Positions 49,325 through 58,211 of a stretch of 64,000 bases of DNA are shown here, in pieces. The translations under genes were made by a program, and so were the position numbers. The notes under the pieces are model-generated. The model was given only the letters and a program-made list of their open reading frames with translations. It did no database searches and was not told the DNA's origin. The first letter of the stretch is position 1, and the number at the start of each line of letters is the position of its first letter. Source of the stretch: Streptomyces canus (lineage in GTDB: Bacteria; Actinomycetota; Actinomycetes; Streptomycetales; Streptomycetaceae); contig NZ_JAUSWW010000001.1 of assembly GCF_030815415.1 (NCBI RefSeq), forward strand, positions 4,526,001 to 4,590,000, in the 5' to 3' direction.

Positions 49325-50752
49325 ATGCGCATCAAGAGACGCGGAACATTGCTCACGGGCCTGCTCACCACACTGGCCCTCGCCCTGACGGCCCCGGCGA
49401 CGGGCACGGCAAGTGCGGCCGACGAGCCCGGCACGCTCGCCAAGCCCGCCTTCCTGGCCCCCTTCGAGTGCGACTCGGTCTGGACGTACTCCACTTACCC
49501 GGACCACGGAAACGTCCTGGACTTCGTCAAGGCGGAGGGCGCCAGCGCCGGCGCCCCCGTCCTCGCCTCGGCCGCGGGCACCGCCACCCGCCACAACCAG
49601 CCCGACGGCGGCGGCCAGTACATCCGGATCACCCACGCCGACGGCTGGACCACCGAGTACATGCACCTGGCCACCTACGAGGTCGCGGACGGCGCCCAGG
49701 TCGCCCAGGGCACCGTGATCGGCACGGTCGGCAGCACCGGCAACACCACCGGCCCGCACCTGCACTACGAGCAGGAACTGAACGGCGTACACCAGGACAT
49801 CGAGCTGGAGGGCAACGTCCTTACGCCCTACCCGTCCGAGTACGGCGAGAAGTTCATCACCAGCACCAACGGCTGCGACGGCGACCCGGGCGACCCCGAT
49901 CCCCCCGTCCAGAAGGACACGGCCCTCGCCTACGACGGTCCGGCCACGATCTCCAACGGCTCCCCGGCCCCGCTGTCGGCGAAGCTCACCGAGAAGGACG
50001 GCGGCGGCGCCCCGGTGGCCGACCGGGAGGTCACACTCACCCTGGGCACGGACCAGACCTGCAAGGCGAAGACCGACGCGGCGGGCAAGGCGGCCTGCAC
50101 CATCGCGGCAGTGGCTCAGCCACTGACCGACTCAGCCACCGTGCCACTCAAGGCGACCTTCGCGGGCGACGAGGCGTACAAGCCCTCGGAGGCCACGGCC
50201 GAGCTCAAGCTCCAGTACGTCACGGGCCGGGCCTACGGTCTCTCCGCTACGGTCCCCGTCCTGGTGCTGCCGATCGTGATCGCACCGACCCCGGACACGG
50301 GCGAGGTCCGCACGGCCGACGCCAGGACGGTGGCCCCCGCCTGCACACAGAACATCAGCGCGGTGGTCCTGACGGCGGACGCCCTGTGTGCGAACGTCAC
50401 GACGACGACCGGCCCGAGCACCTCGACGGCCAAGTCCACGCTGACCAAGCTCAGTCTGGGCCTGCCCGGCCTCCCGGTCATCGAGGCGACCGGCATCACC
50501 GCCAGCTCGACGAGCACCTGCACGGCGAGCACCGGTACGACGGATCTCAAGCTCACCATCGCGGGTACGCCGGTCACCGTCCCGGACATCCCCGACTACG
50601 CGATCGACCTCGGCGCCGGAGCCAAGGTCGTCGTGAACGAACAGACGCGCACGGCGACCGGACTCACGGTCAACGCCCTCCACATCAGCGGCCTCGGCGG
50701 CGCGGACGTGGTGGTCGCGTCGAGCACGAGCGCAGCGCACAACTGCGCATAG
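49325..50752 (+). CDS. Exported M23 peptidase with the same C-terminal half as its neighbour
   Basis: A 475-residue protein from the ATG at 49325, with GGGGGAA 7 bp upstream. A signal peptide (IKRRGTLLTGLLTTLALALT) precedes an M23/LytM domain: DHGNVLDFV, EYMHLATYEV, and GPHLHYEQEL. The first metal motif has four residues between His and Asp, where three are usual. Then come the Ig-like module and choice-of-anchor P-like region shared with the upstream gene (for example FAGDEAYKPSEATAELKLQY). It should cut peptidoglycan cross-links. The gene starts 17 bp after the previous stop. Confidence 0.9.
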   Translation: MRIKRRGTLLTGLLTTLALALTAPATGTASAADEPGTLAKPAFLAPFECDSVWTYSTYPDHGNVLDFVKAEGASAGAPVLASAAGTATRHNQPDGGGQYIRITHADGWTTEYMHLATYEVADGAQVAQGTVIGTVGSTGNTTGPHLHYEQELNGVHQDIELEGNVLTPYPSEYGEKFITSTNGCDGDPGDPDPPVQKDTALAYDGPATISNGSPAPLSAKLTEKDGGGAPVADREVTLTLGTDQTCKAKTDAAGKAACTIAAVAQPLTDSATVPLKATFAGDEAYKPSEATAELKLQYVTGRAYGLSATVPVLVLPIVIAPTPDTGEVRTADARTVAPACTQNISAVVLTADALCANVTTTTGPSTSTAKSTLTKLSLGLPGLPVIEATGITASSTSTCTASTGTTDLKLTIAGTPVTVPDIPDYAIDLGAGAKVVVNEQTRTATGLTVNALHISGLGGADVVVASSTSAAHNCA

Positions 50753-50762
50753 CCAGACGCTA

Positions 50763-51206
50763 GTTGATTGCACAGGCCCCGGCAGGGTGGACGAACTCGC
50801 ACCACACCACCTTGCCGGGGTCCCGCTGTCCCACCCCCCACTTGTCGGCGAGCGCGGCGACGAGCAGCAGCCCGCGCCCGCCCTCGTCGGCCGCCTCCGC
50901 GACACACGGCTCGCCACCCCCGCTGTCATGCACCTCCACCCGCAGTACGGCCCCGTCGTACCGCACCCGCAGTAGGAACCCCCGCCCCGGCGGCGCCCCG
51001 TGCACGAGCGCGTTGGTCGCCAACTCGCTCACACACAGCGACACATCATCGGCCCGCTCCCACGCCGAGATCCCCCAGTGGACGAGGGACCACCGCGCGA
51101 ACCGCCTGGCGGCGCCCACGGAACGGCGATCGCGCCGATAGAACTGGTCGCGCTGGAAGGCGAGTTGGCTTTGCTCATTCACGGTACGAATGTCGCGCAG
51201 AGTCAC
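50763..51206 (-). CDS. RsbW-like ATP-binding protein (HATPase_c_2)
   Basis: About 147 residues: WERADDVSLCVSELATNALV with the N box, VEVHDSGGGEP (G1) and EGGRGLLLVAALADKWGV (G2). The fold is that of anti-sigma kinases and the many Streptomyces ATPases adjacent to DUF5753 regulators. The GTG at 51206 has no ribosome site; a GTG at 51182 is an alternative. It is divergent from the XRE/DUF5753 gene, with an inverted repeat between them. Confidence 0.87.
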
Positions 51207-51227
51207 TAGCGTGGATCAGCGAGTGAA

Positions 51228-51250
51228 CCCGTACGAAATTTTTGTACGGG
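51228..51250. promoter_or_regulatory. Inverted repeat between ATPase gene and XRE gene
   Basis: CCCGTAC and GTACGGG (7-bp perfect arms) flank the AT-rich 9-bp centre gaaattttt. It lies 22 bp from one start and 45 bp from the other, a probable binding site of the XRE regulator. Confidence 0.65.
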
Positions 51251-51294
51251 CTCTCACCCGGTGACGTACGTGGGACCTGGGGGATTGAGAGCAC

Positions 51295-52122
51295 ATGAGC
51301 GCGAAGAAGCCACCGCGGCCGAAGAACCTGACCTCGATGAAGATGCTGGGCAAGCAACTGGCCGCGGCCCGCCGCGCCGCGGGCCACACCCAGAGTGCCC
51401 TGGCCGCGCTGGTCAAGGTCGACGAGGAGACGATCGCCTCGATCGAGCAGGGCAGAAGGTCCCTGAAGCCGGACCTGGCCGCCCTGTTGGACGAGATCCT
51501 CCAGACCAAGGGGATGCTGTCGGTCGGGGTGGCGAACCTGCCGGAGATCGACCAGTTCCCGATGTGGGCGGAGCTGTACATGGAGCATGAGCGGGAGGCG
51601 ATCGCGCTGTCCTGGTACGACAACGCCGTGCTCCCCGGTCTGCTCCAGACTCGCGCGTACGCGGAAGCCGTACTCCGGGAGCGCGTCCCGGCGTACGACG
51701 AGGACGAGATCGAGACCAAGGTGGCGGGCCGTGTGGAACGCCAGGAGATCCTGCACCGCAAGAACCCTCCGACGCTGAGCTTCGTGGTCTGGGAGCCTGC
51801 GCTGCACTTGATGATCGGCGGGCCGGAGGTGCGACGGGAGCAGCTGGGCTATCTGTGCGAGGTCGCTGAACTGCCCTGTGTATCCCTACAGTTCCTGCCT
51901 CTGAGCAGCCCTTGTCACGCGGGATTGAACGGCCCTTTCACTCTCCTCGAAACCCCAGATCATCAACACCTCGCCTACACCGAATCGCAGCGAGGAAGCC
52001 AGTGGGTTTCCGACCCGGATGAGGTGTCCAGGCTGGCGCGCAAGTATGCGATGCTGCGAGCACAGGCCATGACCCCACAGGACTCATCGGGCCTGCTCGA
52101 CCGCCTGCTAGGAGAGCAATGA
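51295..52122 (+). CDS. XRE-family regulator with DUF5753 domain (WhiJ-like)
   Basis: A 275-residue regulator. The N-terminal helix-turn-helix spans about residues 15-70 (LAAARRAAGHTQSALAALVK, TIASIEQGRRSLKPDLAALL). The DUF5753 ligand-sensing domain follows (EREAIALSWYDNAVLPGLLQ, AYAEAVLRER, RQEILHRKNPPTLSFVVWEP). Together with a DUF397 gene and a nearby ATPase gene it forms the module known from Streptomyces whiJ loci, which influence development. The effector is unknown. Confidence 0.93.
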   Translation: MSAKKPPRPKNLTSMKMLGKQLAAARRAAGHTQSALAALVKVDEETIASIEQGRRSLKPDLAALLDEILQTKGMLSVGVANLPEIDQFPMWAELYMEHEREAIALSWYDNAVLPGLLQTRAYAEAVLRERVPAYDEDEIETKVAGRVERQEILHRKNPPTLSFVVWEPALHLMIGGPEVRREQLGYLCEVAELPCVSLQFLPLSSPCHAGLNGPFTLLETPDHQHLAYTESQRGSQWVSDPDEVSRLARKYAMLRAQAMTPQDSSGLLDRLLGEQ

Positions 52123-52331
52123 GCACCGAAGCGCTTCAGTGGTTCAAGTCGACCTACAGCGGAGACGAAGGCGGCCAGTGCCTCGAAGTCGCCTACGCCT
52201 GGCGCAAGTCCAGCCACAGCGGCAGCGAGGGCCCCCACACCATCCACATCCGCGACTCCAAGACCCCCACCGGCCCGACCCTCCAGGTCACCGCCACCGC
52301 CTGGTCGGCATTCATCGCGACGACCGCCTAG
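52119..52331 (+). CDS. DUF397 protein
   Basis: A 70-residue DUF397 protein: FKSTYSGDEGGQCLEVAY, then WRKSSHSGSEG and IRDSKTPTGPTLQVTATAWS, the family repeat. ATGA overlap with the DUF5753 regulator indicates coupling. In this family the small protein is thought to modulate its partner regulator. Confidence 0.93.
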   Translation: MSTEALQWFKSTYSGDEGGQCLEVAYAWRKSSHSGSEGPHTIHIRDSKTPTGPTLQVTATAWSAFIATTA

Positions 52332-53299
52332 ACCCGAACTCCCGCCCCGGGCCTGCTCGTTCCCTTCGGCCGCCGTCCGAGCACATACACACGGGAGTAC
52401 GGCGAGGTCTCCTCGGACCTGTTCCGCAGCGCCTCGATGTCCGTGCCGGGCGGCCAGCGGGTGCCCGGGTCGGACCACTGGATGCCGTTGAGTCCGGGGT
52501 CGTTCGGGTTCACGCCGGTGAGGTCCGCGTCGGTGAAGTCGTCCAGCGTGCCGTCGAGCAGCGCGGCGACGAGGCCGTCCGCCATCGGGAGGCGGAGACG
52601 GTGGCCGGCTTCGAGGGCGAGGCTGCGGGCGAGCGGGCGGGCGACGAGGTCGATGCCGCGGACGCGGTCGGGGTCTCGGGCGCGGGCGGCGGAGTCGAGG
52701 GTGTCGGTGAGGGCGTGGGCGCTGTCGCCGGGGTGGCGGGCCGCTCGGAGGTCGTGTTCGAAGGTGCGGGCGAAGACCGCGGCGAGGTTGAGGGCGGCGG
52801 GGAGCGTCAGGGCGGGCGGCTCCGCCAGCGTGAACCTGCGGGCGCGGGCGTAGTCCCGGGCGAGGTCCGCGAAGCGCTGGGCGTACGGGGCGGGGTCGCC
52901 CTCGGCGGTTCCCGGTCGCTTCTTCTCCTGGACGAGGTCGTCGAGCAGCTCCAGGGCCCGGACGAGGAGTTCGCCGCTGACGCAGGCGGCGATCGCGGGG
53001 TCCTTGCGCGCGGCCAGCCGCTGTTCCGCGGGGAGGGCGCGCAGGGCTTCGGCGACATCGGCCTCCGACATCCACGCGCGGTTCGCGGGGTCCGTCGTGG
53101 CGGAGTCCGTCGCGTCCTCGGCATGGAGGATGCTCGCCAGTCCGCCGTCGGCGTCCAGTACCAGCCCCAGGCCACGGACCACGTCCTCATGCCGGCCGGC
53201 CTGCTCGCGCACCTCACGCAGCCCGGCGTCGAGGTCGAGGAACCGGGAGAGGCCGAGGCCGAACGCCTCGTGCTCTCGGGAGAGCCACTCGTCGGCCAT
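52328..53299 (-). CDS. Hypothetical protein coupled to a sigma factor gene
   Basis: A 323-residue soluble protein starting MADEWLSREHEAFGLGLSRF. It is largely helical, with many Arg, Ala, Leu and Asp and no transmembrane segment. The last 90 residues include DFTDADLTGVNPNDPGLNGI and IQWSDPGTRWPPGTDIEALR, the pentapeptide-like wording seen in several Streptomyces regulators of unknown function. Its ATG overlaps the stop of the upstream sigma-like gene (TGATG), so an anti-sigma or accessory role is possible. Confidence 0.72.
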   Translation of the reverse strand: MADEWLSREHEAFGLGLSRFLDLDAGLREVREQAGRHEDVVRGLGLVLDADGGLASILHAEDATDSATTDPANRAWMSEADVAEALRALPAEQRLAARKDPAIAACVSGELLVRALELLDDLVQEKKRPGTAEGDPAPYAQRFADLARDYARARRFTLAEPPALTLPAALNLAAVFARTFEHDLRAARHPGDSAHALTDTLDSAARARDPDRVRGIDLVARPLARSLALEAGHRLRLPMADGLVAALLDGTLDDFTDADLTGVNPNDPGLNGIQWSDPGTRWPPGTDIEALRNRSEETSPYSRVYVLGRRPKGTSRPGAGVRV

Positions 53300-53898
53300 C
53301 AGTCCTCCTCCCGCCGCGCGAGGTGCTGGGTGACGGCCTTGCGCGCCTTGAACAGGTTCGACCGCACCGCCGCTCCCTCGATCCCGATCAGCTTGGCGAT
53401 CTCGGCCGGTTTCCACCCGTCCAACATGAGGGCCAGCACCTGCCGTTGGCGTGCGGGCAGTCCCCGTAAGACCCGGACGATCTCCTGTTCCTGTTCCTGT
53501 AACCAGGACTCGGTCGCCTCGGGGCGGCGCAGCAAGGTCGTGGAGTCGGGTACCTCCTCGACGGGTTCCTCCACGCGCGTGGCGTGACGGACGAACTCCC
53601 GGTAGGCGACCGAGTAGGCCCAGCTCTTGTGCGACCTGATCTCGTGCCATGACCGGTGGGCCTTGACCATCGTGTCCCGGACGAACTCCCCGGCCCGGTC
53701 GACGGAAGCGCCCTGGTAGACGAGGTACGCGGTCAGCCTGGGGACGTAGGCGCGGTAGAAGTGGCTGAACGCTTCCTCGTCCTCGGGAGACAGGCCGTAC
53801 GACGGTTGGGTGACCCCTTCGGCCGGAGCGCCCTTCTCGGGGCCGCCGACCGGCAGCGGCTTCCTGGGGTCGTCCTCGCGCGGGCCCGGCTCCGTCAC
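53299..53898 (-). CDS. Sigma-70-like (ECF-type) RNA polymerase sigma factor
   Basis: About 199 residues from a GTG at 53898, with GGGAGGGAG upstream. Region 2 is recognisable but divergent (EEAFSHFYRAYVPRLTAYLV, VDRAGEFVRDTMVKAHRSW). Region 4 is clear (LRGLPARQRQVLALMLDGWK, AEIAKLIGIEGAAVRSNLFK, ARKAVTQHL). A Pro-rich 35-residue N-terminal extension precedes region 2. It is coupled to the hypothetical gene downstream. Confidence 0.85.
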   Translation of the reverse strand: MTEPGPREDDPRKPLPVGGPEKGAPAEGVTQPSYGLSPEDEEAFSHFYRAYVPRLTAYLVYQGASVDRAGEFVRDTMVKAHRSWHEIRSHKSWAYSVAYREFVRHATRVEEPVEEVPDSTTLLRRPEATESWLQEQEQEIVRVLRGLPARQRQVLALMLDGWKPAEIAKLIGIEGAAVRSNLFKARKAVTQHLARREED

Positions 53899-54066
53899 GC
53901 GGTCTCCCTCCCGTCCGGGGCGCGCCGTCAACGCGCCGCCCGTTCGCGCCCCCGACGCTCGGCCCACCGTAACCTCAAGTCCTCTCGGATCAGGGTGACT
54001 ATGTGAATTCCCGCCGCCCAAGATCTTCCGGGGCCGTTGTCAGTGGCTGCCCCTACAGTCGTCGGC

Positions 54067-54840
54067 ATGGCAACGCTCCCCAACCCGCTGCCGAGGCTGG
54101 CCTCTCTCGGCCTCGGTCTTCCGCCGGGCAGGCTGATCGACACGACGGACGAGGGCCCGTGGCACGAGCCGCTGCTCTGGCTGGCCGACGACCGGGCGAC
54201 CCCGGCCGCGTGGGCCGCCCTCCAGGAGGCGCCCCGCGCGCTCGGGCTGCTCCCGGTGGCCCTGGACATCGGCGGGGGTCACGGCGGCCCGGAGGACTGG
54301 GAGTTGGCGCCGGCCGAGGTGTCGTACCCCGGGGATCACGACGCGGAGGAGGTCCTGGCCGACTTCTGGGAGGAGTGCTGCGCTGCGGAGGCAGGCGACT
54401 GGCCGGGCCTGGCGGAGGCGACCGCCGCCGCGACCGATCCGGACGCGGTGGCCACCGACATCGCCGGGGGCTTCCTCTCGGCCGGCGGCCCTCTCAAGGA
54501 GCCCCGCCTGGCCCTGGTCCCGGCCCGCCGCAGCGCCGACATCCCGACGGCGCTCGGCTGGACGGGCGCGGTGAACCACGGCGACGACACGGCCCGTCTC
54601 AGCGCGGTGCTCCGCTCCTGGGAGGACCGCTTCGGCATACGGGTCGTGGCGCTCGGCTTCGACCATCTGCGGGTCTCCGTGGCGGCCCCGCCCACGACAC
54701 TCGCCGAGGCGCGGGCCCTGGCCGCCGAACACTTCGCGTTCTGCCCGGACAACCTCTGGCAGGGCTGCGACACCGTCCTGGAGGCCTACGCCGAACGCCA
54801 GTTGCTCGATCAGCCGGCGTGGTCCTTCTGGTGGGACTGA
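54067..54840 (+). CDS. DUF4253 domain protein
   Basis: A 257-residue soluble protein with the DUF4253 ending: DIPTALGWTGAVNHGDDTAR, LRSWEDRFGIRVVALGFDHL, and FCPDNLWQGCDTVLEAYAER. Function unknown. A TACAGT hexamer lies 7 bp before the ATG at 54067 with no ribosome site, suggesting a leaderless transcript. Its 3' end overlaps that of the convergent N-acetyltransferase gene by 31 bp. Confidence 0.86.
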   Translation: MATLPNPLPRLASLGLGLPPGRLIDTTDEGPWHEPLLWLADDRATPAAWAALQEAPRALGLLPVALDIGGGHGGPEDWELAPAEVSYPGDHDAEEVLADFWEECCAAEAGDWPGLAEATAAATDPDAVATDIAGGFLSAGGPLKEPRLALVPARRSADIPTALGWTGAVNHGDDTARLSAVLRSWEDRFGIRVVALGFDHLRVSVAAPPTTLAEARALAAEHFAFCPDNLWQGCDTVLEAYAERQLLDQPAWSFWWD

Positions 54841-55652
54841 GGGACGTCGATCCCGAACTCCTCGTCCAGCAGCCGTGAGACCTCCTCCTCGGAGACCTCC
54901 CGCTTGCTGACCGTGCCGTCGGGGGACGTGACGGTCAGCTCCCGGCCGGAGAGGAGCACATGCTGGTCCCCGCGCATCCGCTGCACGTAGAGCCGCTGGG
55001 TGAACGGTGAGCGCGGGTGCGTCGCGACGAACCAGTTGAACACCTCGAAGTCGGGCTTCTCGCCGGGGTCCAGGGTGAAGGCGTACTGCCGCCGCCAGCC
55101 GCCCTCCCACGCCAGCCCCTGCTCGAAGGCCTCCAGCACCCACAGGTCCAGCGGCCCCCGGTGCGACACCCGCACCAGCCGGTGCCGTCGGCCCGCACCC
55201 TCGAACTCCTCACCCGCCACCAGCGGCACCGGCTCCAACAGCGCGCCGACCGCCCCGAACCCGACGTCGGCAAGGTACGGACGCGTCTCCCCCGCCACCT
55301 CCACCAGCAGCGTCATATGGGTGCGCGGGCGGCTCTCCAGCCCGTCCGCGCCCACCTGCACCCGCGCCGACAGCCGGGTCACCCCGAATCCGAGCGCCTC
55401 CAGGGCATGCAGCAGCAAGGTGTTCTGTTCGTAGCAGTAGCCCCCGCGCCGACCCCGGACCAGCTTGTCCAGCAGATCACCGAGTTCGAGCGAGGGAGCC
55501 GTGCCGTTCACGGCGTCGAGATTCTCGAAGGGGATCGCGCGCGCGTGCGCGAGGTGCACGGCCCGCAGGGTCGCCACATCGGCGACCCGCTCCCCTTCCC
55601 ACCCGATCCGGCCGAGATACGCGTCAAGGTCGAACTCCACTGTGTCGGACAT
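54810..55652 (-). CDS. nat: Arylamine N-acetyltransferase
   Basis: A 280-residue NAT. The triad is present: Cys73 (RRGGYCYEQN), His112 (RPRTHMTLLV) and Asp129 (YLADVGFG). FENLDAVNG near residue 42 is the other signature. It transfers acetyl or larger acyl groups from CoA to aromatic amines or hydrazines, and relatives release polyketide chains in rifamycin synthesis. There is no biosynthetic cluster here, so a detoxification role is more likely. Confidence 0.94.
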   Translation of the reverse strand: MSDTVEFDLDAYLGRIGWEGERVADVATLRAVHLAHARAIPFENLDAVNGTAPSLELGDLLDKLVRGRRGGYCYEQNTLLLHALEALGFGVTRLSARVQVGADGLESRPRTHMTLLVEVAGETRPYLADVGFGAVGALLEPVPLVAGEEFEGAGRRHRLVRVSHRGPLDLWVLEAFEQGLAWEGGWRRQYAFTLDPGEKPDFEVFNWFVATHPRSPFTQRLYVQRMRGDQHVLLSGRELTVTSPDGTVSKREVSEEEVSRLLDEEFGIDVPQSHQKDHAG

Positions 55653-55722
55653 GCCTCAACCCTAGGCACACCGCCACCCGCCGTCCGCAGCCGCCGGCCC
55701 CAACCGCACCACTCCTTGAGAC

Positions 55723-56922
55723 CTAGGTCCCAAGGCCCACGCCCATCCTCCGCAGTCCCTCCGCGATCCGCTCCGGCGTCTCCGTCACGAAGCACAGCCG
55801 CAGCGTCGCCCGGTCGGCCAGTCCCGCGTGGAAGGGTGCTCCCGGCACATAGGCCACGTCATGCCGTACGACCTCGGGCAACAGGGCGGTCGTGTCGTAT
55901 GGGGAAGGCAGCCGTGCCCAGAGGAACATGCCGCCCTCGGGCCGGTTCCAGGACGCCCCCTCCGGCAGCGCCTCGGCCAGTCCCGCCAGCATCGCGTCCC
56001 GCCGCTCCCCGTACACGGCCGCGACCCGGGCCACATGCGCGTCGAGATCCCGCTCCTCCAGATACCGGGCCGCGGCGAGCTGGTTGACGGTCGGCGTGTG
56101 CAGATCGGCGGCCTGCTTGGCGACGACACAGGCCCGCCGCAGGTCACTCGGCGCCCGCAGCCACCCCAGCCGCAGACCGGGAGCCATCACCTTGGAGAAG
56201 GACCCGAGCAGGACGGTCCGGTCCCCGGCACCCGGGTAGGAGGCGATCCAGGGCAGCCGCTCCCCCTCGAACCGCAGCTCCCCGTACGGATCGTCCTCGA
56301 CGATCCACACACCGGAGCGCCCCGCCACCTCGGCCACACCGGCCCGCCGCTCGGCCGACATGGTCCGCCCGCTGGGGTTCTGGAAGGTGGGGACGGTGTA
56401 GAGCAGCTTGGGCCGCTCCCGCACCACCAGCTCGGTCAGGGCCTCCACGTCCGGCCCCTGCGCATCGCCCGGCACGGCGAGGACCCGCGCGCCCGCCAGT
56501 CCGAAGACCTGAAGTGCCGCCAGATAGCAGGGATCCTCGACCAGGACGGTGTCACCGGGTTCGACGAGCGCGGCGGCGACCAGCGACAGGCCCTGCTGCG
56601 ACCCGGTGGTGACAAGAAGCTCCTCGGCGCCGGTGGCCAGCCCCCGCACCGTCGTGCGTCGCGCCAGCAACTCCCGCAGCCGCGGCTCCCCTTCGGTCGT
56701 CGAGTACTGAAGAGCCTGCCCCGGCGTCTCCTCCAGTACATGCCGGAACGCCGCCGCGACGCCCTCCCGGTCGAACAGCTCGGGCGCGGGCAGCCCGCCG
56801 GCGAAGTTGACGACCTCGGGTCGCGCGGTGACGGCGAGGATCTCCCGTACCGCCGACCCGCCGGTCGACCGGACGCGCGAGGCGAGCGAAGGCGGGGCGG
56901 CGAAGGTGCTCGTAAGGGTCAT
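55723..56922 (-). CDS. PLP-dependent aminotransferase, class I/II
   Basis: A 399-residue fold-type I aminotransferase of the 2-aminoadipate/MocR-related group: VVNFAGGLPAPELFD, LQYSTTEGEPRLRELLARR, TTGSQQGLSLVAAALVEPGD, VPTFQNPSGRTMS, DDPYGELRF and the PLP Lys in LLGSFSKVMAPGLRLGWL. No N-terminal GntR helix is present. The ATG at 56922 is preferred over 56931 because of AGGG upstream. The substrate is uncertain. Confidence 0.93.
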   Translation of the reverse strand: MTLTSTFAAPPSLASRVRSTGGSAVREILAVTARPEVVNFAGGLPAPELFDREGVAAAFRHVLEETPGQALQYSTTEGEPRLRELLARRTTVRGLATGAEELLVTTGSQQGLSLVAAALVEPGDTVLVEDPCYLAALQVFGLAGARVLAVPGDAQGPDVEALTELVVRERPKLLYTVPTFQNPSGRTMSAERRAGVAEVAGRSGVWIVEDDPYGELRFEGERLPWIASYPGAGDRTVLLGSFSKVMAPGLRLGWLRAPSDLRRACVVAKQAADLHTPTVNQLAAARYLEERDLDAHVARVAAVYGERRDAMLAGLAEALPEGASWNRPEGGMFLWARLPSPYDTTALLPEVVRHDVAYVPGAPFHAGLADRATLRLCFVTETPERIAEGLRRMGVGLGT

Positions 56923-56978
56923 GCCGAGCACCCTAGAGATATAGATGCCTCCTACAAACAGCTTTCCAGGATCCGGGA

Positions 56979-57782
56979 TCAGCCCTTGCGCCCGACCCCC
57001 GCGTACACGTTGATGTCCGCGTCGGTCACATCACCGATCTCCGCAGGCGCGGCCCCGTCCGGCCGCCACCGGTGCACCGGCACGACACCGGGCTCGACGA
57101 CCTCCAGGCCGCTCTCGGCGAAGAACCGCTCGACCTCCCCCTTGGACCGCAGCACGAAGGAGAACCCGCGCGCGGTGTACGTCTCCTGCACGGCCCGCAT
57201 GTTCGCCGCGTTGAGGTCCAGCGTGAGATGGCTGAGCACCACCCGGCTCCCCGGGGGCAGCGCGTCGACGAGCTCCCGCACCACCGGGTAGGCGACCTCG
57301 TCCTCGATGAAGTGCAACACGGCCACCAGGAACAACGCGACGGGCCGATTCAGATCCAGCGTCTCGGCGGCCCGCTCGAGAATGCGCGCGGGTTCCTCGA
57401 AACCGGCGTCGAGATAGGCGGTACGCCCCTCGGCATGACCGCTCAGCAGCTCCCGCGCGTGCGCGAGCACGACGGGATCGTTGTCGACGTACACGACCCG
57501 CGACTCGGGGTGGATCCGCTGGGCGATCTGATGCACGTTCTCCGCGGTCGGTAACCCGGTCCCCACATCGAGGAACTGCCGTATCCCGTCCCGCTCCGCC
57601 AGCTCGGTGACGGCCCGCCGCATGAAGTCGCGGTTGTGCCGCACATCCAGATACCCGCGCGGATTGGCGGCGAGCGCCGCGGCGGCGGCCTCACGGTCGG
57701 CGGGGTAGTTGTCGGTGCCGCCGAGGAAGACGTCGTAGACGCGCGCGGGATGCGCCTTGGTGGTGTCGATCTCCATGCTCAT
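56979..57782 (-). CDS. SAM-dependent methyltransferase, DUF574 (Methyltransf_19) family
   Basis: A 267-residue protein that begins with the family signature (DTTKAHPARVYDVFLGGTDN, then YPADREAAAAAL). The SAM-binding part is FLDVGTGLPTAENVHQIAQR followed by VVYVDNDPVVLAHAREL. This family is highly expanded in Streptomyces, with unknown substrates. No ribosome site precedes the ATG at 57782. Confidence 0.92.
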   Translation of the reverse strand: MSMEIDTTKAHPARVYDVFLGGTDNYPADREAAAAALAANPRGYLDVRHNRDFMRRAVTELAERDGIRQFLDVGTGLPTAENVHQIAQRIHPESRVVYVDNDPVVLAHARELLSGHAEGRTAYLDAGFEEPARILERAAETLDLNRPVALFLVAVLHFIEDEVAYPVVRELVDALPPGSRVVLSHLTLDLNAANMRAVQETYTARGFSFVLRSKGEVERFFAESGLEVVEPGVVPVHRWRPDGAAPAEIGDVTDADINVYAGVGRKG

Positions 57783-57968
57783 GACGAACAAGCTAGCCCG
57801 CGGCGGCCGTCGAGACGGCGGACTCCCGTTTCCCGCGTCCCGCACCACATCCTCGGGACGCGACATCCCCGCAGTTCGGAGACCGTCCCGCCCTCTGCCC
57901 GTCCCAAAACGGGCGGCACCTTATGGTCACCACACCCACCCAGGCACCAGGCTGAGACCACTCCTCAC

Positions 57969-57996
57969 AGACAACCGACAGACAGACAACCGACAG
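57969..57996 (+). repeat. 13-bp direct repeat before small lipoprotein gene
   Basis: agacaaccgacag occurs at 57969-57981 and 57984-57996, a 15-bp period, just upstream of the ribosome site GAGAGG. Confidence 0.7.
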
Positions 57997-58010
57997 AGAG
58001 GCCCCTGCCG

Positions 58011-58211
58011 ATGCCCGCGCCAGCGAACGCGCACACCCGCGCACCCCGCCTCCTGGCAGCCCTGACGGTCGTGCTCGCCGTCCTCACCCTGACCGCGTGC
58101 GAGGACGGCGAGGGCCTCCGCGACGAAGGCCCGTCGACATCCACGACACAGACAACGACGACGACTACCGAACCGTCGGCATCCGGGCAGCCTCAACAGC
58201 CCAGTAGGTGA
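58011..58211 (+). CDS. Small Thr-rich lipoprotein
   Basis: A 66-residue protein: a signal peptide (LLAALTVVLAVLTLTAC) with a lipobox Cys near residue 30, then a short acidic and Thr-rich tail (TSTTQTTTTTTEPSASG). GAGAGG precedes the ATG. Its last 47 bp overlap the 3' end of the convergent hemB. No function can be inferred. Confidence 0.65.
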   Translation: MPAPANAHTRAPRLLAALTVVLAVLTLTACEDGEGLRDEGPSTSTTQTTTTTTEPSASGQPQQPSR

